DNA of 64,000 nt from Hoeflea_A sp040932035 (GTDB lineage Bacteria; Pseudomonadota; Alphaproteobacteria; Rhizobiales; Rhizobiaceae): NCBI RefSeq assembly GCF_040932035.1, contig NZ_JBFRBB010000001.1:620001-684000 (forward strand). Direction: 5' to 3'. Shown piece after piece: positions 36,865-46,636 of the stretch. Under the pieces are notes generated by a model. The model was given only the letters and a program-made list of their open reading frames with translations. It was not told the origin of the DNA and did no database searches. A program made the translations under genes and the position numbers. Positions within the stretch are counted from its first letter, which is position 1; each line of letters opens with the position of its first letter.

Positions 36865-37758
36865 GTGAGCAAACGCTATTACGGGCTGCCTTCGCTGACG
36901 ACGCTCGCCGTATTCGAGGCCTCGGCGCGCCATTTGAGTTTCAAGCAGGCCGCCGCCGAACTCAACGTGACGCCGGGTGCGGTCAGTCATCAGATAAAAG
37001 CGTTGGAAACCGAGATCGGCACGGTGCTTTTCAAGCGGGTTCATCGCGGTGTAGAACTCACGGAAGCAGGAGGGGAGCTCTACGCAGTCCTCGCCAGCTC
37101 ATTCAGCCAGACGGCATCGGTTCTTGAGAAAATCGGCTCGGGTTCGGACAGTCCGACGATCACGATCGGCACGTCCACTGCCGTTGCAAGCCTTTGGCTG
37201 ATGCCGAGGATCGGGAGGCTGTGGCAGGCACATCCCGAATTGCGCATCAACCACCGGGTCTCCGATCGGCTCTTCGATCTCGACCGTTCCGACGTGGATC
37301 TGGTCGTGCGCTATGGAAATGGAAACTGGGAAGGCGAAACGGCGGTTGAGCTGTTCACGGACACGGTCGGGCCGGTATGCAGTCCCGAATTTGCCAGAAC
37401 ACACACCGTCCGAAATCGTCCGGACCTTCTGACTCTGCCTCTGTTGCAGCTGGAAGCGGTCGATACCGGCTGGATGAGCTGGCGTGAATGGTTTGCGCTG
37501 GGCGGCGTTGATGTTCAGCGCATCGGTGGACCGAAATTCAACAACTACAGCATTGCCCTGCAAGCGGCGGAAGAAGGCGCCGGCGTCGTCCTTGGATGGA
37601 CCCGGTTGATCAGCTCCTATCTTTCCACCGGCCGGCTCGTACAGTTCGGTGATCTTTGCATTCCCGCCCCCGGCGCGTTTTACCTGACTTGGAATAGCCG
37701 CAAAACGCCCGATGCCCCGGTTGCGCTGGTCCGCGACTGGCTGGTGGAAGCCGCCTGA
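36865..37758 (+). CDS. LysR family regulator, GcvA-like
   Basis: A 297-residue LysR protein of the GcvA branch: LPSLTTLAVFEASARHLSF then NVTPGAVSHQIKALE. I chose the GTG at 36865, with GGGGGA six bases upstream; a TTG at 36808 would give 19 unusual residues. It precedes the Rieske oxygenase gene by 113 bp in the same direction and may control it. The spacer contains an A/T-rich stretch fit for a promoter. Confidence 0.85.
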   Translation: MSKRYYGLPSLTTLAVFEASARHLSFKQAAAELNVTPGAVSHQIKALETEIGTVLFKRVHRGVELTEAGGELYAVLASSFSQTASVLEKIGSGSDSPTITIGTSTAVASLWLMPRIGRLWQAHPELRINHRVSDRLFDLDRSDVDLVVRYGNGNWEGETAVELFTDTVGPVCSPEFARTHTVRNRPDLLTLPLLQLEAVDTGWMSWREWFALGGVDVQRIGGPKFNNYSIALQAAEEGAGVVLGWTRLISSYLSTGRLVQFGDLCIPAPGAFYLTWNSRKTPDAPVALVRDWLVEAA

Positions 37759-37871
37759 CGCAATTTCACTTGAATTGAGCTCACCTTGGAGCGAAACTAA
37801 TCCGAATTGAAAACCCCCATCGCTTTGCGCCATGAATTTTCGATTGGAACTACCGCGGCAGGGAGGATGCG

Positions 37872-39032
37872 ATGCGCTCGGTTCAACAGGCAAAACTCGA
37901 CAAGGTCATGCGTCCGGTCGGCGGCGCGCAAGGGCTTCCCAACGAATATTATGTCGACCGCGATCTGTTCGGCAGTGAGAAATCGGCCGTGTTCTTTCGA
38001 AACTGGGCGGCGCTCGGCTTTGCCAAGGATGTTGCGGAACCGGGCGATGCCCAGCCGGTGGACTTTCTCGGACAGCCTCTGCTAATCGTCCACGGCCGTG
38101 ACGGCAAAACGCGGGTCTTCCAGAATACCTGCCGCCATCGCGGCATGATCCTGGTGGAGGAAAAAACCCGGCTGCGCGGTGCCATACGGTGTCCGTATCA
38201 TTCCTGGTGCTACGACCACGATGGTGCGCTCAAGACGACGCCGCATGTCGGTGGCCCGGGCAACAACGTCCATGACGATGTCGATCGCAGCACGCTCGGG
38301 CTCGTTGAAATCCGTTCCCACATTTGGCGCGACATCATATTCGTCAATCTGTCGGGCGATGCACCGGCATTTGACGACTATGCAGCGGACATTAAGGCCC
38401 GCTGGGCCGAATTCGAGCAGCCGCTGTATCATTCCGGCAGCGACAGCTCCATACGGCTCGAACTCGACAGCAACTGGAAACTGGCTGTCGAGAACTATTG
38501 CGAAAGCTACCATCTGCCCTGGGTGCATCCGGGGCTCAACAGCTACTCGCGCCTGGAAGATCACTACCATATCGAAGAGCCCGGCCATTACTCGGGGCAG
38601 GGCACGCTCGTCTATCGGCCGATGATCAACGAAAGCGGAGACCGGTTTTCAGATTTTGCCGGACTGGGCGAGAAATGGGACGCCGGCGCCGAATATATTG
38701 CGCTGTTCCCCAACGTGCTTTTGGGCGTTCACCGCGATCATGCCTTTGCCATCATCCTGCAGCCGGTGACGCATGAAAAGACTGTCGAGCTTGTCGAGAT
38801 CTACTACGCGTCTGAGGAAATCATCAGCAAAAAATGGGCTGATATGCGGGCTGCCAATACGGCGCTTTGGAAGACGGTTTTTGAGGAAGACATTTTTGTC
38901 GTCGAGGGCATGCAAAAGGGGCGCCACGGTGCAAAGTTCGACGGCGGCAGGTTCTCGCCGGTCATGGACAGCCCGACGCATCTGTTCCACCACTGGGTCG
39001 CAAGCCAGTTTGTCGATGCGGACGAGCACTGA
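37872..39032 (+). CDS. Rieske non-haem iron oxygenase alpha subunit, quaternary-amine type
   Basis: A 386-residue ring-hydroxylating-oxygenase homologue. Rieske [2Fe-2S] ligands are C87, H89, C107 and H110 (TCRHRG and RCPYHSW). The mononuclear iron site lies in ENYCESYHLPWVHP, with H214 and H219. The bridging residue between sites is Glu (E211) where aromatic-ring oxygenases have Asp; CntA-type carnitine oxygenases also use Glu. That favours a betaine-like substrate, but this is inference. No reductase gene is nearby. ATG at 37872 follows GGGAGG. Confidence 0.85.
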   Translation: MRSVQQAKLDKVMRPVGGAQGLPNEYYVDRDLFGSEKSAVFFRNWAALGFAKDVAEPGDAQPVDFLGQPLLIVHGRDGKTRVFQNTCRHRGMILVEEKTRLRGAIRCPYHSWCYDHDGALKTTPHVGGPGNNVHDDVDRSTLGLVEIRSHIWRDIIFVNLSGDAPAFDDYAADIKARWAEFEQPLYHSGSDSSIRLELDSNWKLAVENYCESYHLPWVHPGLNSYSRLEDHYHIEEPGHYSGQGTLVYRPMINESGDRFSDFAGLGEKWDAGAEYIALFPNVLLGVHRDHAFAIILQPVTHEKTVELVEIYYASEEIISKKWADMRAANTALWKTVFEEDIFVVEGMQKGRHGAKFDGGRFSPVMDSPTHLFHHWVASQFVDADEH

Positions 39033-39049
39033 ATAACAGGTGGATAGCC

Positions 39050-39277
39050 GTGGACCGCGATGACCTGGATGCCGCGTTGATTGCCGCCCACCGCGAAGAA
39101 AATGGCCGCAGGATTGCAGAGCTTTATCTCGAGGCCGGCGAACTGGCTGAACAGGCCGGTGATACAGAACAGGCCTGTTTCTATTTGGTGCACGCCTATG
39201 TCTTTGCGCTGCAGGAGGGCATGGAACTGGCTTCTGACCTTCACGCGCGTCTTAAGGCGCTCGGCCGGGAAATCTGA
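39050..39277 (+). CDS. Small TPR-like helical protein after the Rieske gene
   Basis: A 75-residue protein starting at GTG 39050, 17 bp after the oxygenase stop, so probably co-transcribed. It is all-helical by appearance: two helices (RIAELYLEAGELAEQAGD and TEQACFYLVHAYVFALQEGM) resemble one TPR hairpin. Acidic, soluble, no signal. I do not recognise a family. It may assist or bind the oxygenase, given the linkage alone. Confidence 0.6.
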   Translation: MDRDDLDAALIAAHREENGRRIAELYLEAGELAEQAGDTEQACFYLVHAYVFALQEGMELASDLHARLKALGREI

Positions 39278-39289
39278 AAATCGTAGGTC

Positions 39290-40075
39290 TCACAGCCCGA
39301 TGGTAAGGCTTGCCGGGGTGATTTCCGGTTCGATGAATTCCCGCGACAGTGCCCAGTGTTCATAGACAAGGGCTTCCGAGCGGTCTTCGTCGCGATTGCG
39401 GATGGCTTCCACCATTTCGTGATGCTGGCTGCTGGCCCTGATCAGCATCGTCTTGAGCGCCGGATCGTCAGCGCGGTAGAAGGTTTGGGAAATCCGCGCG
39501 TGGTCAATCAGCAGCCGGTTATGGCTCGGCAACAGAAACTCATTATCGGCCAGGATGCCGATCAGCTGGTGAAATCGGTTGTTGTGAAGCGACAGTTCGT
39601 CGGTAGAGCCGGCATCCAGAGCCTCGTCGAAATGGAGTGCGGATTGTGCGAGTTCTTCTATCTGCTCGTATGTTGCATTGCGTGCAGCCAGCCTTCCGGT
39701 CGCGGCATAGATCATCGGTGCGGCAAGGAAAAAATCCCGCAGGGTCTTGTGCGAAAGCGGTGATACGCATGCGCCCCGGTTGCTCTCGATAGACAGATAA
39801 CCTTCGCCGGAAAGATGCCGGAACACATCGCGCAGGGGCGTACGGGAAATTCCGTATTCCTGGCTCAACTGGGTTTCGTCGAGGTCGGCTCCCGGCTCAA
39901 GTTCCAGTGTCAATATGCGTCTCTTGAGGTCTTGATAGAGCTCTAACTTACCGTTTTTCAAATTAAAATCCGAGCTATACTTTTTTTGAAACCACGAACT
40001 GTCCGCTTGCGGTCTATCCCTAAAAGCATAGATAAAAGGCCATTGTGCCCAAGAAGGCAACCTTGGTGAATTCAT
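39290..40075 (-). CDS. GntR family regulator with FCD domain
   Basis: A regulator of up to 261 residues. The winged HTH is YQDLKRRILTLELEPG, then ETQLSQEYGISRTPLRDVFRHL. The C-terminal FCD domain has metal-binding-type His/Asp positions (FHQLIG). The start is uncertain: ATG 40075 avoids overlap with hmuV, while a TTG at about 39963 would remove 37 residues of doubtful sequence. Convergent with the Rieske/75-aa pair and 49 bp after hmuV on the same strand. Confidence 0.8.
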   Translation of the reverse strand: MNSPRLPSWAQWPFIYAFRDRPQADSSWFQKKYSSDFNLKNGKLELYQDLKRRILTLELEPGADLDETQLSQEYGISRTPLRDVFRHLSGEGYLSIESNRGACVSPLSHKTLRDFFLAAPMIYAATGRLAARNATYEQIEELAQSALHFDEALDAGSTDELSLHNNRFHQLIGILADNEFLLPSHNRLLIDHARISQTFYRADDPALKTMLIRASSQHHEMVEAIRNRDEDRSEALVYEHWALSREFIEPEITPASLTIGL

Positions 40076-40124
40076 CACTGGCGTTGATGATTCAACGCAA
40101 AGCCGCGGTATCAGCAAAAACGGA

Positions 40125-40913
40125 TTACATCGCCGATTGCGGCAAAACAAATGCGCCATTACCGGACGGTACGGCGCCGACACGCAGATTGCATTCAAAG
40201 ACGCTTTGCAAAAGCCGGTTCTCGATCACGTCGCGTGGTGCGCCAAAACCCCTGCATTGGCCGCGCTGCATGACCAGCACCCGGTCCGAGTACATGGCCG
40301 TAAGATTGAGATCATGCAGGACCGCAAGCACGCCGCCACCGCGCCGTGCATAGTCCCGCGCTATGTCCATAATTGTTAGCTGGTGGCGGATATCGAGACT
40401 GGAAATCGGTTCATCCAGAAAAAGGTAGCGTGGCACATCGTCGATTTGCGGATCCCAGACCTGGCACAGCACCCGGGCCAGCTGCACCCGCTGTTGTTCG
40501 CCGCCCGACAGTTCCTGATAGAAACGGCCGGCAAATCCGCAAAGGTCGACCCTGTTCAGCGCTTCCTCGACGAGGTCCGTTGCCCGTGCGCCCGGTATAC
40601 CGGAACGCCCGGTGGTCAGGCCGAAGCGGACCACTTCGCGAACGGTGAAGGGAAAGGCAAGGTTCGAACTCTGTGGCAGAACGGCCCGCATTGTTGCCAT
40701 TTCCCAGACCTGCAGATCCCGAATTTGCCGCCCGTGCAGACGAATGGAGCCGGTATAGGAAAGGTCGCCCGAAACGGCTCTGAGCAGTGTCGTCTTGCCG
40801 CTGCCGTTGGGGCCGATAATCGTCGTGATTTCCCCTGGCGCGGCATAGAAACTCGCATCGGTGACGATCTGCTTTGCGCCGATGCGGATCGCTGCCTCGT
40901 TTATCTCAATCAC
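40125..40913 (-). CDS. hmuV: Heme ABC transporter ATP-binding protein
   Basis: A 262-residue ABC ATPase that powers heme import through HmuU. Walker A is GPNGSGKTT near residue 38; the signature is LSGGEQQRVQLARV near 140; Walker B is RYLFLDEPISSLD near 165 and the H-loop is LAVLHDLN. GTG at 40913 gives VIEINEAAIRIG, the usual domain start; the longer frame overlaps hmuU. Last gene of the hmuP-S-T-U-V operon. Confidence 0.93.
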   Translation of the reverse strand: MIEINEAAIRIGAKQIVTDASFYAAPGEITTIIGPNGSGKTTLLRAVSGDLSYTGSIRLHGRQIRDLQVWEMATMRAVLPQSSNLAFPFTVREVVRFGLTTGRSGIPGARATDLVEEALNRVDLCGFAGRFYQELSGGEQQRVQLARVLCQVWDPQIDDVPRYLFLDEPISSLDIRHQLTIMDIARDYARRGGGVLAVLHDLNLTAMYSDRVLVMQRGQCRGFGAPRDVIENRLLQSVFECNLRVGAVPSGNGAFVLPQSAM

Positions 40914-40929
40914 GCGAAGCTCCCGTCGG

Positions 40930-42042
40930 TTAGAGATCCAGCACGCCGCGGCGGCTGAGCAGGATCCACAGGAAGAACGGAGCGCCGACAACCGCGGTGA
41001 TGATGCCGATGGGAAGCTCGGCAGGCGCAACGATTGTGCGCGCCAAGGCATCGGCCGCAAGAAGAAGGCTTGCGCCGAGCAGTGCGGACGCCGGCAGGAG
41101 GTAGCGGTGATCCGGGCCGATCAGAAGACGCAGGAGATGCGGCACGACTATGCCGACAAAACCGATACCGCCGCTGACCGCCACTGCTGCTCCGGTTGCC
41201 GCAGCTACAACGACAATGGCCGTCGCCTTGAAGCGCTGAACGGGCAGGCCCATGTGCCGCGCCGTCGCTTCACCCAGCGTCATGGCGTTGAGCCCGCCTG
41301 CGAGCAAAGGGCCTGCAAGAAGTGCAAGCAGGATGATCGGGCCTGCTGCCAGCACCTTGCTCCAGGTGGCGCCCGCGATGGAGCCCATTCCCCAGAAGGT
41401 GAGGTCACGAAGCTGCTGATCATCGGCCACATAGACAAGAATACCGGTCGCCGCTCCTGCGAGCGCCGCAAGCGCAATGCCAGCAAGCAGCATTGTCGCG
41501 ACCGAGGTGCGGCCGTGCCGCGTTGAAACCCGGTACAAAAGAAAGGTTGTGACAAGCCCGCCGAAAAAAGCGGCCAGTGGCAGGGCGTATATGCCGAGAT
41601 GGACGGTGAGGGGCCCCAACGCAGTCGAACCGAGCACGATCATCAGTACCGCTCCCAGGCCCGCGCCCGATGAAACACCGACAATGCCGGGGTCGGCAAG
41701 CGGATTGCGAAAGAGGCCCTGCATGGTCGCGCCGCACACGGCAAGGCTGGCGCCGATCAAAACGCCGAGTACCATGCGCGGAAACCGGATATCGTGAATG
41801 ATGATGCTGTCCCGGGCGCTCAATTCGGCGTCACTGCCCGATAGTTGTGCCAGCCATGTCCTGATGACGGCGGCAACGGAAGCATCGGACGCGCCTGTTG
41901 CAAGGCTGAGAATAGCCGTGCCGGCAAGCACGAATACCAGGACCACAATGGAAAGGCGTGCCCGATGCGAACGGTCGCCCTCGGCCCGGTTGTTTCGCAA
42001 GGCCGGTGCGTCGGCAGTCACCGTATGCTGCATCATTGTCAT
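40930..42042 (-). CDS. hmuU: Heme ABC transporter permease
   Basis: A 370-residue FecCD/BtuC-type permease with about nine to ten membrane segments. The family block GVLIGASLAVCGATMQGLFRNPLADPGIVG is present in pieces (GASLAVCG, NPLADPG), with GGIGFVGIVVPHLLR later. The 40-residue cytosolic N terminus is longer than usual; ATGs at 42036 and 42033 are alternatives. ATGA overlap with hmuT. Confidence 0.93.
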   Translation of the reverse strand: MTMMQHTVTADAPALRNNRAEGDRSHRARLSIVVLVFVLAGTAILSLATGASDASVAAVIRTWLAQLSGSDAELSARDSIIIHDIRFPRMVLGVLIGASLAVCGATMQGLFRNPLADPGIVGVSSGAGLGAVLMIVLGSTALGPLTVHLGIYALPLAAFFGGLVTTFLLYRVSTRHGRTSVATMLLAGIALAALAGAATGILVYVADDQQLRDLTFWGMGSIAGATWSKVLAAGPIILLALLAGPLLAGGLNAMTLGEATARHMGLPVQRFKATAIVVVAAATGAAVAVSGGIGFVGIVVPHLLRLLIGPDHRYLLPASALLGASLLLAADALARTIVAPAELPIGIITAVVGAPFFLWILLSRRGVLDL

Positions 42043-42899
42043 TGGGTATCGCCGTTGAACGCGATTGAAAGGTCGCGAATGGCTTCAGCCGTGCGTGGTC
42101 CGAAGCCGAGTAGATACTGACCACCCATCTGCACAATGGCGCGGTTTTCTGCGGCGGGCGTGGCGGCGAGTGCCGGGTGCGCAAAAACCGTTTCTTCGTC
42201 GAGCGGATGATTGCCCGTGCGTGTCATCATCAGGATGATATCGGGCGCGGCGGCAATCACCGCTTCATCGGTAATCTGCTTGTAGCCGTCGATGTTCGAT
42301 ACGGCATTTTCCCCGCCGGCCATTTCGATGATCGCCGCGGCACCAGTCCGGGCGCCCGCGGCCATGACGCGTCCGCCGTTCAGGCTGAGGACAAAGAGCA
42401 CGCGCTTGGCGTCGGCCTTTTTTGCGGCCAGCTTCTGTGCTGTGCGGACATCGTCTTCGACCCTTGCGGCAAGCGCCGCGGCCTTGCCATCGACGCCAAG
42501 CGCGCCGCCGACAGCCCTGATCTTGGCCACAATACCGGCCCTGTCATAGCTTTCAGGAATAGTGACGACCGGAACGCTCGCTTTCTTGAGCACTTCGAAT
42601 GCCTCTGGCGGTCCTGAACCTTCAAGCGCAAGAATCATATCGGGATTGATTGACAGGACGCCCTCCGGCGAGAGCGCGCGGATATAACCGACATCGGGCA
42701 GTTTGGTTGCCTCGGCGGGAAAGACGCTTGTCGTGTCGCGCGCAATCAACCGGTCTTCTTCACCGAGCGCATAGACGATTTCCGTCACCGAGCCGCCGAT
42801 GGCGACAATGTTTTTGGCGTCGCTTTCCGCATGAGCGATTTCCGCAGTCCCCAGGATAGCCAGGAAACAGGCGGCGCGTGCGATCGATGGGGTGATCAT
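42039..42899 (-). CDS. hmuT: Heme ABC transporter periplasmic binding protein
   Basis: A 286-residue binding protein with a Sec signal (residues 1-24, cleavage at AHA). The class III fold begins NIVAIGGSVTEIVYALGE and YIRALSPEGVLSINPDMIL, characteristic of HmuT/BtuF. It carries heme from the TonB-dependent receptor to HmuUV. It overlaps hmuU by four bases. Confidence 0.93.
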   Translation of the reverse strand: MITPSIARAACFLAILGTAEIAHAESDAKNIVAIGGSVTEIVYALGEEDRLIARDTTSVFPAEATKLPDVGYIRALSPEGVLSINPDMILALEGSGPPEAFEVLKKASVPVVTIPESYDRAGIVAKIRAVGGALGVDGKAAALAARVEDDVRTAQKLAAKKADAKRVLFVLSLNGGRVMAAGARTGAAAIIEMAGGENAVSNIDGYKQITDEAVIAAAPDIILMMTRTGNHPLDEETVFAHPALAATPAAENRAIVQMGGQYLLGFGPRTAEAIRDLSIAFNGDTQ

Positions 42900-42928
42900 T
42901 GCAAATTCCTCAATGCTTCAATGCACGT

Positions 42929-44008
42929 TCACGCGGCGACATGGCCGGGCAGCTTCGGCAGGTTCTCCATCAAAAGCCGCCAATCCGGGCGTTCATCAGT
43001 GCCCTCCTGGCGCTTGCCGAAGAACTGGATGATCAGTTTCTTGTTGCTGTCATAGGCTTCCAGTGAGGTGACGTGGCCATCCCGGTTCGGCTTGCGCACG
43101 GCCCACAATTCAGCGATGTGATCGAGACGCAGATGCAGGTGAAACTTCGGATCGAGGATATTGATCCATGGCCCCATCGGTTTGATTTCCCTGACCGGGC
43201 CCGTATGGATCTGGATCACGCCGGTGCTGCCGACGAAACACATGATCGGGATTTCCTCGCCGACAGCGAGATTGAGCATCGCAACAAGCGCACTGTCGTC
43301 GAGCCGCCAGGCAAATTCATCGTCTATAGCGCTGATCGCCTGATGGCGCGTCAGGCCGAACTTGCGCAGGATGCCGACGAATTGGTGAACGTCGGTCATG
43401 GCGGCCCATTTGTCGCGCATGTCCGACACGCCTTCCTCGCTGAGTGTAGTGTCGGCCTCTGCTTCAGCCTTTTTGTTTTCGACTGAGATATTGTCACACT
43501 GGTTTTCGCTTCGAAGAGCCGCGACGAGCTGTTCATAGGCGGCAACGTCGGAAGATGGCCGCAGATGGATCTTGTGCACGGCCTCGCCACTGGCATCGAA
43601 GAACTGCAGACTGCGGTTGACACTCTCGCCGTCGCGTTTTTCGACGGCAAATCCGTGCACCCAGTTCTTGTGGAAGATACGCAGGTCGATATCTTCGCCA
43701 AGCACAATTGCCCCGCGCTCGCTCGTGTGGACCTTGTCATATACGCCGATCTTTTCATGGACCGCGCTGTCGTTGCGGGTCAGCGCCATAACCTCACCCA
43801 GGGCTTCAAGGCCATTGAGCACATCATTGACCCGGGGCTCGATGCGGGTCGCCGAAATACCACAACAGGCGGCGACATATTCAGCCTCCGAAATGCCGAG
43901 CATGACGGCCAGCTCGCGCTCGCGCATCTTTGGATTTTCCTCGCGCGCTGTGCGAATGGATTGTGCGTTAATCGACAATGGAACAACTGGGGTCGAGTGA
44001 TCGTTCAT
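42929..44008 (-). CDS. hmuS: Hemin-degrading/heme-transfer factor
   Basis: A 359-residue HmuS/HemS protein with the two tandem repeats of the family. The first (about 20-165) contains DLRIFHKNWVHGFAVE; the second (about 190-350) has the matching MGPWINILDPKFHLHLR. It handles heme in the cytosol after import. It follows hmuP by 8 bp and precedes hmuT by 29 bp. Confidence 0.93.
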   Translation of the reverse strand: MNDHSTPVVPLSINAQSIRTAREENPKMRERELAVMLGISEAEYVAACCGISATRIEPRVNDVLNGLEALGEVMALTRNDSAVHEKIGVYDKVHTSERGAIVLGEDIDLRIFHKNWVHGFAVEKRDGESVNRSLQFFDASGEAVHKIHLRPSSDVAAYEQLVAALRSENQCDNISVENKKAEAEADTTLSEEGVSDMRDKWAAMTDVHQFVGILRKFGLTRHQAISAIDDEFAWRLDDSALVAMLNLAVGEEIPIMCFVGSTGVIQIHTGPVREIKPMGPWINILDPKFHLHLRLDHIAELWAVRKPNRDGHVTSLEAYDSNKKLIIQFFGKRQEGTDERPDWRLLMENLPKLPGHVAA

Positions 44009-44016
44009 GCCACTTC

Positions 44017-44202
44017 CTACTTGTTCAAAATGAGTTTGCCCTGACGGGTGATTTTCAGCCTGTAGAGTGCGCCGTGGTGATCAATTCCCAGCTCCTTTGC
44101 GCCATTGAAGAGGTCCTGGCTCTTCAGGGTTTTGACAGCGTCCTCCTTGGCTTTGGCGCGCGCGGGAGCAGCGGATTTATTTCCGGGCGATTGTTCCGAC
44201 AC
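44017..44202 (-). CDS. hmuP: HemP/HmuP family small regulator
   Basis: A 61-residue HemP-family protein. The diagnostic C-terminal block is LFNGAKELGIDHHGALYRLKITRQGKLILNK in parts (GALYRLKITRQGKLILNK). In Bradyrhizobium and Sinorhizobium HmuP activates the heme receptor gene. Starts at GTG 44202 with AAAGG upstream. First gene of the operon, divergent from the receptor. Confidence 0.9.
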   Translation of the reverse strand: MSEQSPGNKSAAPARAKAKEDAVKTLKSQDLFNGAKELGIDHHGALYRLKITRQGKLILNK

Positions 44203-44283
44203 GGGAATTTACCTTTCTTTGTCAAAAACTTGCCTGATCCTAATTTGCAGCCGGAGCAGTGGAAAAAGGTGCGTTTATTAACT

Positions 44284-44298
44284 TGACATCAATTATCA
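44284..44298. promoter_or_regulatory. Candidate RirA IRO box before the heme operons
   Basis: TGACATCAATTATCA fits TGA-N9-TCA, the iron-responsive operator of rhizobial RirA. It lies in the A/T-rich divergent spacer of hmuP and the receptor gene, so it could repress both in iron sufficiency. Confidence 0.6.
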
Positions 44299-44430
44299 TA
44301 TTTATTAGTGAGTGCAATACCGGATAATAATTGTCAAGTTTTATTGAGCAGTTTTTCCGGCAAATATCCACACATTAGCCAGCAAGCATTTCGGCCAGCC
44401 AGCTCTGATGAAATAAACGGAGAAAAGAAG

Positions 44431-46518
44431 ATGGGTTTGGTTGGCTGCAGGGCGGCGCTTTTGTTGGGAGGCGCTGCATTTATCCTGTCAACCGGCATGC
44501 AGGGGGTACGGGCGCAGGACGCCACCGATCAGACGGGAGAGCAGGTTGTCAATCAGGACGAAAAGAAGGGCCGGGTGACGGCTCTCGACCGCCTCGTTGT
44601 TGGTGCAGGTGTTGACAAGGTGGCAATCGACACGCCCCAGTCCGTCACTGTCATCGACCAATCGGAAATCGACAGCGACCAGGCGACGGAAATCACCGAT
44701 CTGGTCAAGAACGTTGCCGGCGTCAACGCGACGGGTGGTGCCAGCGCCTTCGGACAAGGTTTCAATGTGCGTGGTATCGGCGGATCGGAGACCGCCGGTG
44801 AAGAAGGGCGCATCATCATCAATGTCGACGGCGTCAACAAATATTTCGAGCAGTACCGCATGGGCGGCCTGTTCACCGACCCTGAACTTTACAAGCAGGT
44901 GGAAATCCTGCGCGGACCGGCATCCTCCACCCTTTACGGATCGGGCGCTCTTGGCGGGGTCATCAACTTCACCACAAAGGACGCATCCGATTTTCTGACC
45001 GGCGATTTGAACACTGTCCTGCGCATCAAGGGATCCTACGCGACCAACAGCGACAGTGCGCTGGGCGCGTCCATTCTGGCGCACCGTTTCAATGACAATG
45101 CCGAAATATTGCTTGCGGGCAACTACCGCACGGGCGGCAATTATACGACTGGAGACGGCACCGAGGTCACCGGTCTCGAGCTCGATTCACCCAACGGCCT
45201 TGCCAAGGGCACATTCACCTTCGGCGAGAATATGGAGCAGCAGATACGGCTGTCCTACCAGCAATACACCGCAACGGCCACCGATCAGGAGTTCAATCAG
45301 ATCAACGGCGGTTCGTCCTCTTTCGGTGATCTGGACAAGCGCGTCGTAACGGATAAGACGGCCATCATTGCCTATCAGAATGAAGCCTCGGACAATCCCT
45401 GGCTGGATCTCAACATTCAGACGTCCTATTCCGACACCTACAACGAACAGACGCAAGATGGCGGCTCGTCCTTCTACAACTCCGATTACGGCTACGAAAC
45501 CTACCAGTTCAACGTCGACAACACGTTCGAGCACATCGGCGACAATTTTGAGAATTTTCTGACTATCGGCAACCAGACGGCCTACCAGAAGCGCACGAGG
45601 GACGGGTCGGATTCCTCCAGCCACGCCGAAGGCACGGATTTCCAGAGCGGCTTTTTTGTGCAGAACGAATTCATCTGGGATGAAAGACTGACGATCATCA
45701 CCGGAACGAGGCTCGATTATCAGAACCTTTCGCCGCAGGAAAATTCGGTCATCCCTGCGGGCACGCCAGACAAGGACCACATTGGATTTTCGCCCAAGAT
45801 CGCGGCGCTCTATAAAATCACCGACGATTTTGCCGTCTTTGGCTCCATTGCCCATACCGAGAGACTGCCGACGCTCGACGAGGTTTATGACAGCAGCGGC
45901 GGCAACACAGGTTTCCATCTCGACCTCGAGCCTGAGAAATCCAACAATTACGAGATCGGATTTGCCGCTTCCGCCTATGACCTGATTTCCGATGGCGATG
46001 CCCTGCAGTTCAAAACGACGGGATTCTACAACGATGTCACGAACCTGATCGAGAGCAATTTCGGCAGCATCCCGCGCTATACGAATGTCGGCAATGCCGA
46101 GATCTATGGCGTCGAGATCGAACTGTTCTACGATTCCGATCCGTTTTACCTGAATGCCGGATACTCTCATGTGCGTGGCAAGAACAAGGACACGGGCGGC
46201 TATCTGAACACCGTGGCGCCGGATGAACTGGCGCTGACGGTCGGCCATAAAATGCCCGAAAAGGGCATCGATTTCGGTTGGACAAGCCGCATCGTTGCGG
46301 CGCAGAACCAGACCGATACGCGCGCGACCACAGCCGCGTTCGATGTCCACGATGTGTTCATTAACTGGATTCCGGTCGACGGGATGCTGGTCGGCTGGGA
46401 GGCCCGTTTCCGCGTCGACAATATCTTCAATGAGCAGTTCCAGGAATATCTGGAAGGCTATCCGGCGGAGGGCAGAAGCTTCAAATTCACGCTTGCCCGT
46501 CAGTTCGGCTGGTCCTGA
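44431..46518 (+). CDS. hmuR: TonB-dependent heme/hemoglobin receptor
   Basis: A 695-residue outer-membrane receptor. Signal peptide (31 residues, ending VRAQD), then a TonB box-like region, the plug (PQSVTVIDQSEIDSDQATEI, LRGPASSTLYGSGALGGV) from about 50 to 190, then a 22-strand barrel ending LARQFGWS with no terminal Phe but W. FRAP/NPNL-type heme motifs could not be pinned down by eye. ATG 44431 has GGAGAAAAG upstream. Divergent from hmuP and linked to exbBD-tonB. Name by context. Confidence 0.9.
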   Translation: MGLVGCRAALLLGGAAFILSTGMQGVRAQDATDQTGEQVVNQDEKKGRVTALDRLVVGAGVDKVAIDTPQSVTVIDQSEIDSDQATEITDLVKNVAGVNATGGASAFGQGFNVRGIGGSETAGEEGRIIINVDGVNKYFEQYRMGGLFTDPELYKQVEILRGPASSTLYGSGALGGVINFTTKDASDFLTGDLNTVLRIKGSYATNSDSALGASILAHRFNDNAEILLAGNYRTGGNYTTGDGTEVTGLELDSPNGLAKGTFTFGENMEQQIRLSYQQYTATATDQEFNQINGGSSSFGDLDKRVVTDKTAIIAYQNEASDNPWLDLNIQTSYSDTYNEQTQDGGSSFYNSDYGYETYQFNVDNTFEHIGDNFENFLTIGNQTAYQKRTRDGSDSSSHAEGTDFQSGFFVQNEFIWDERLTIITGTRLDYQNLSPQENSVIPAGTPDKDHIGFSPKIAALYKITDDFAVFGSIAHTERLPTLDEVYDSSGGNTGFHLDLEPEKSNNYEIGFAASAYDLISDGDALQFKTTGFYNDVTNLIESNFGSIPRYTNVGNAEIYGVEIELFYDSDPFYLNAGYSHVRGKNKDTGGYLNTVAPDELALTVGHKMPEKGIDFGWTSRIVAAQNQTDTRATTAAFDVHDVFINWIPVDGMLVGWEARFRVDNIFNEQFQEYLEGYPAEGRSFKFTLARQFGWS

Positions 46519-46636
46519 TTTGAGGACCCTCAAGCGCGCCATATGTGCCTTGTTGCGCGGCGGTCACGCATCGCCGCGCCTTTGGCCGAAATGCAATCCG
46601 ATGTGGCGGTGCGGACTGAACGGGGGAATGGGAATT

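Noticed and set aside
45187..46542. 451-codon frame antisense to the heme receptor
   Set aside because: Antisense shadow; no domain and no promoter context.
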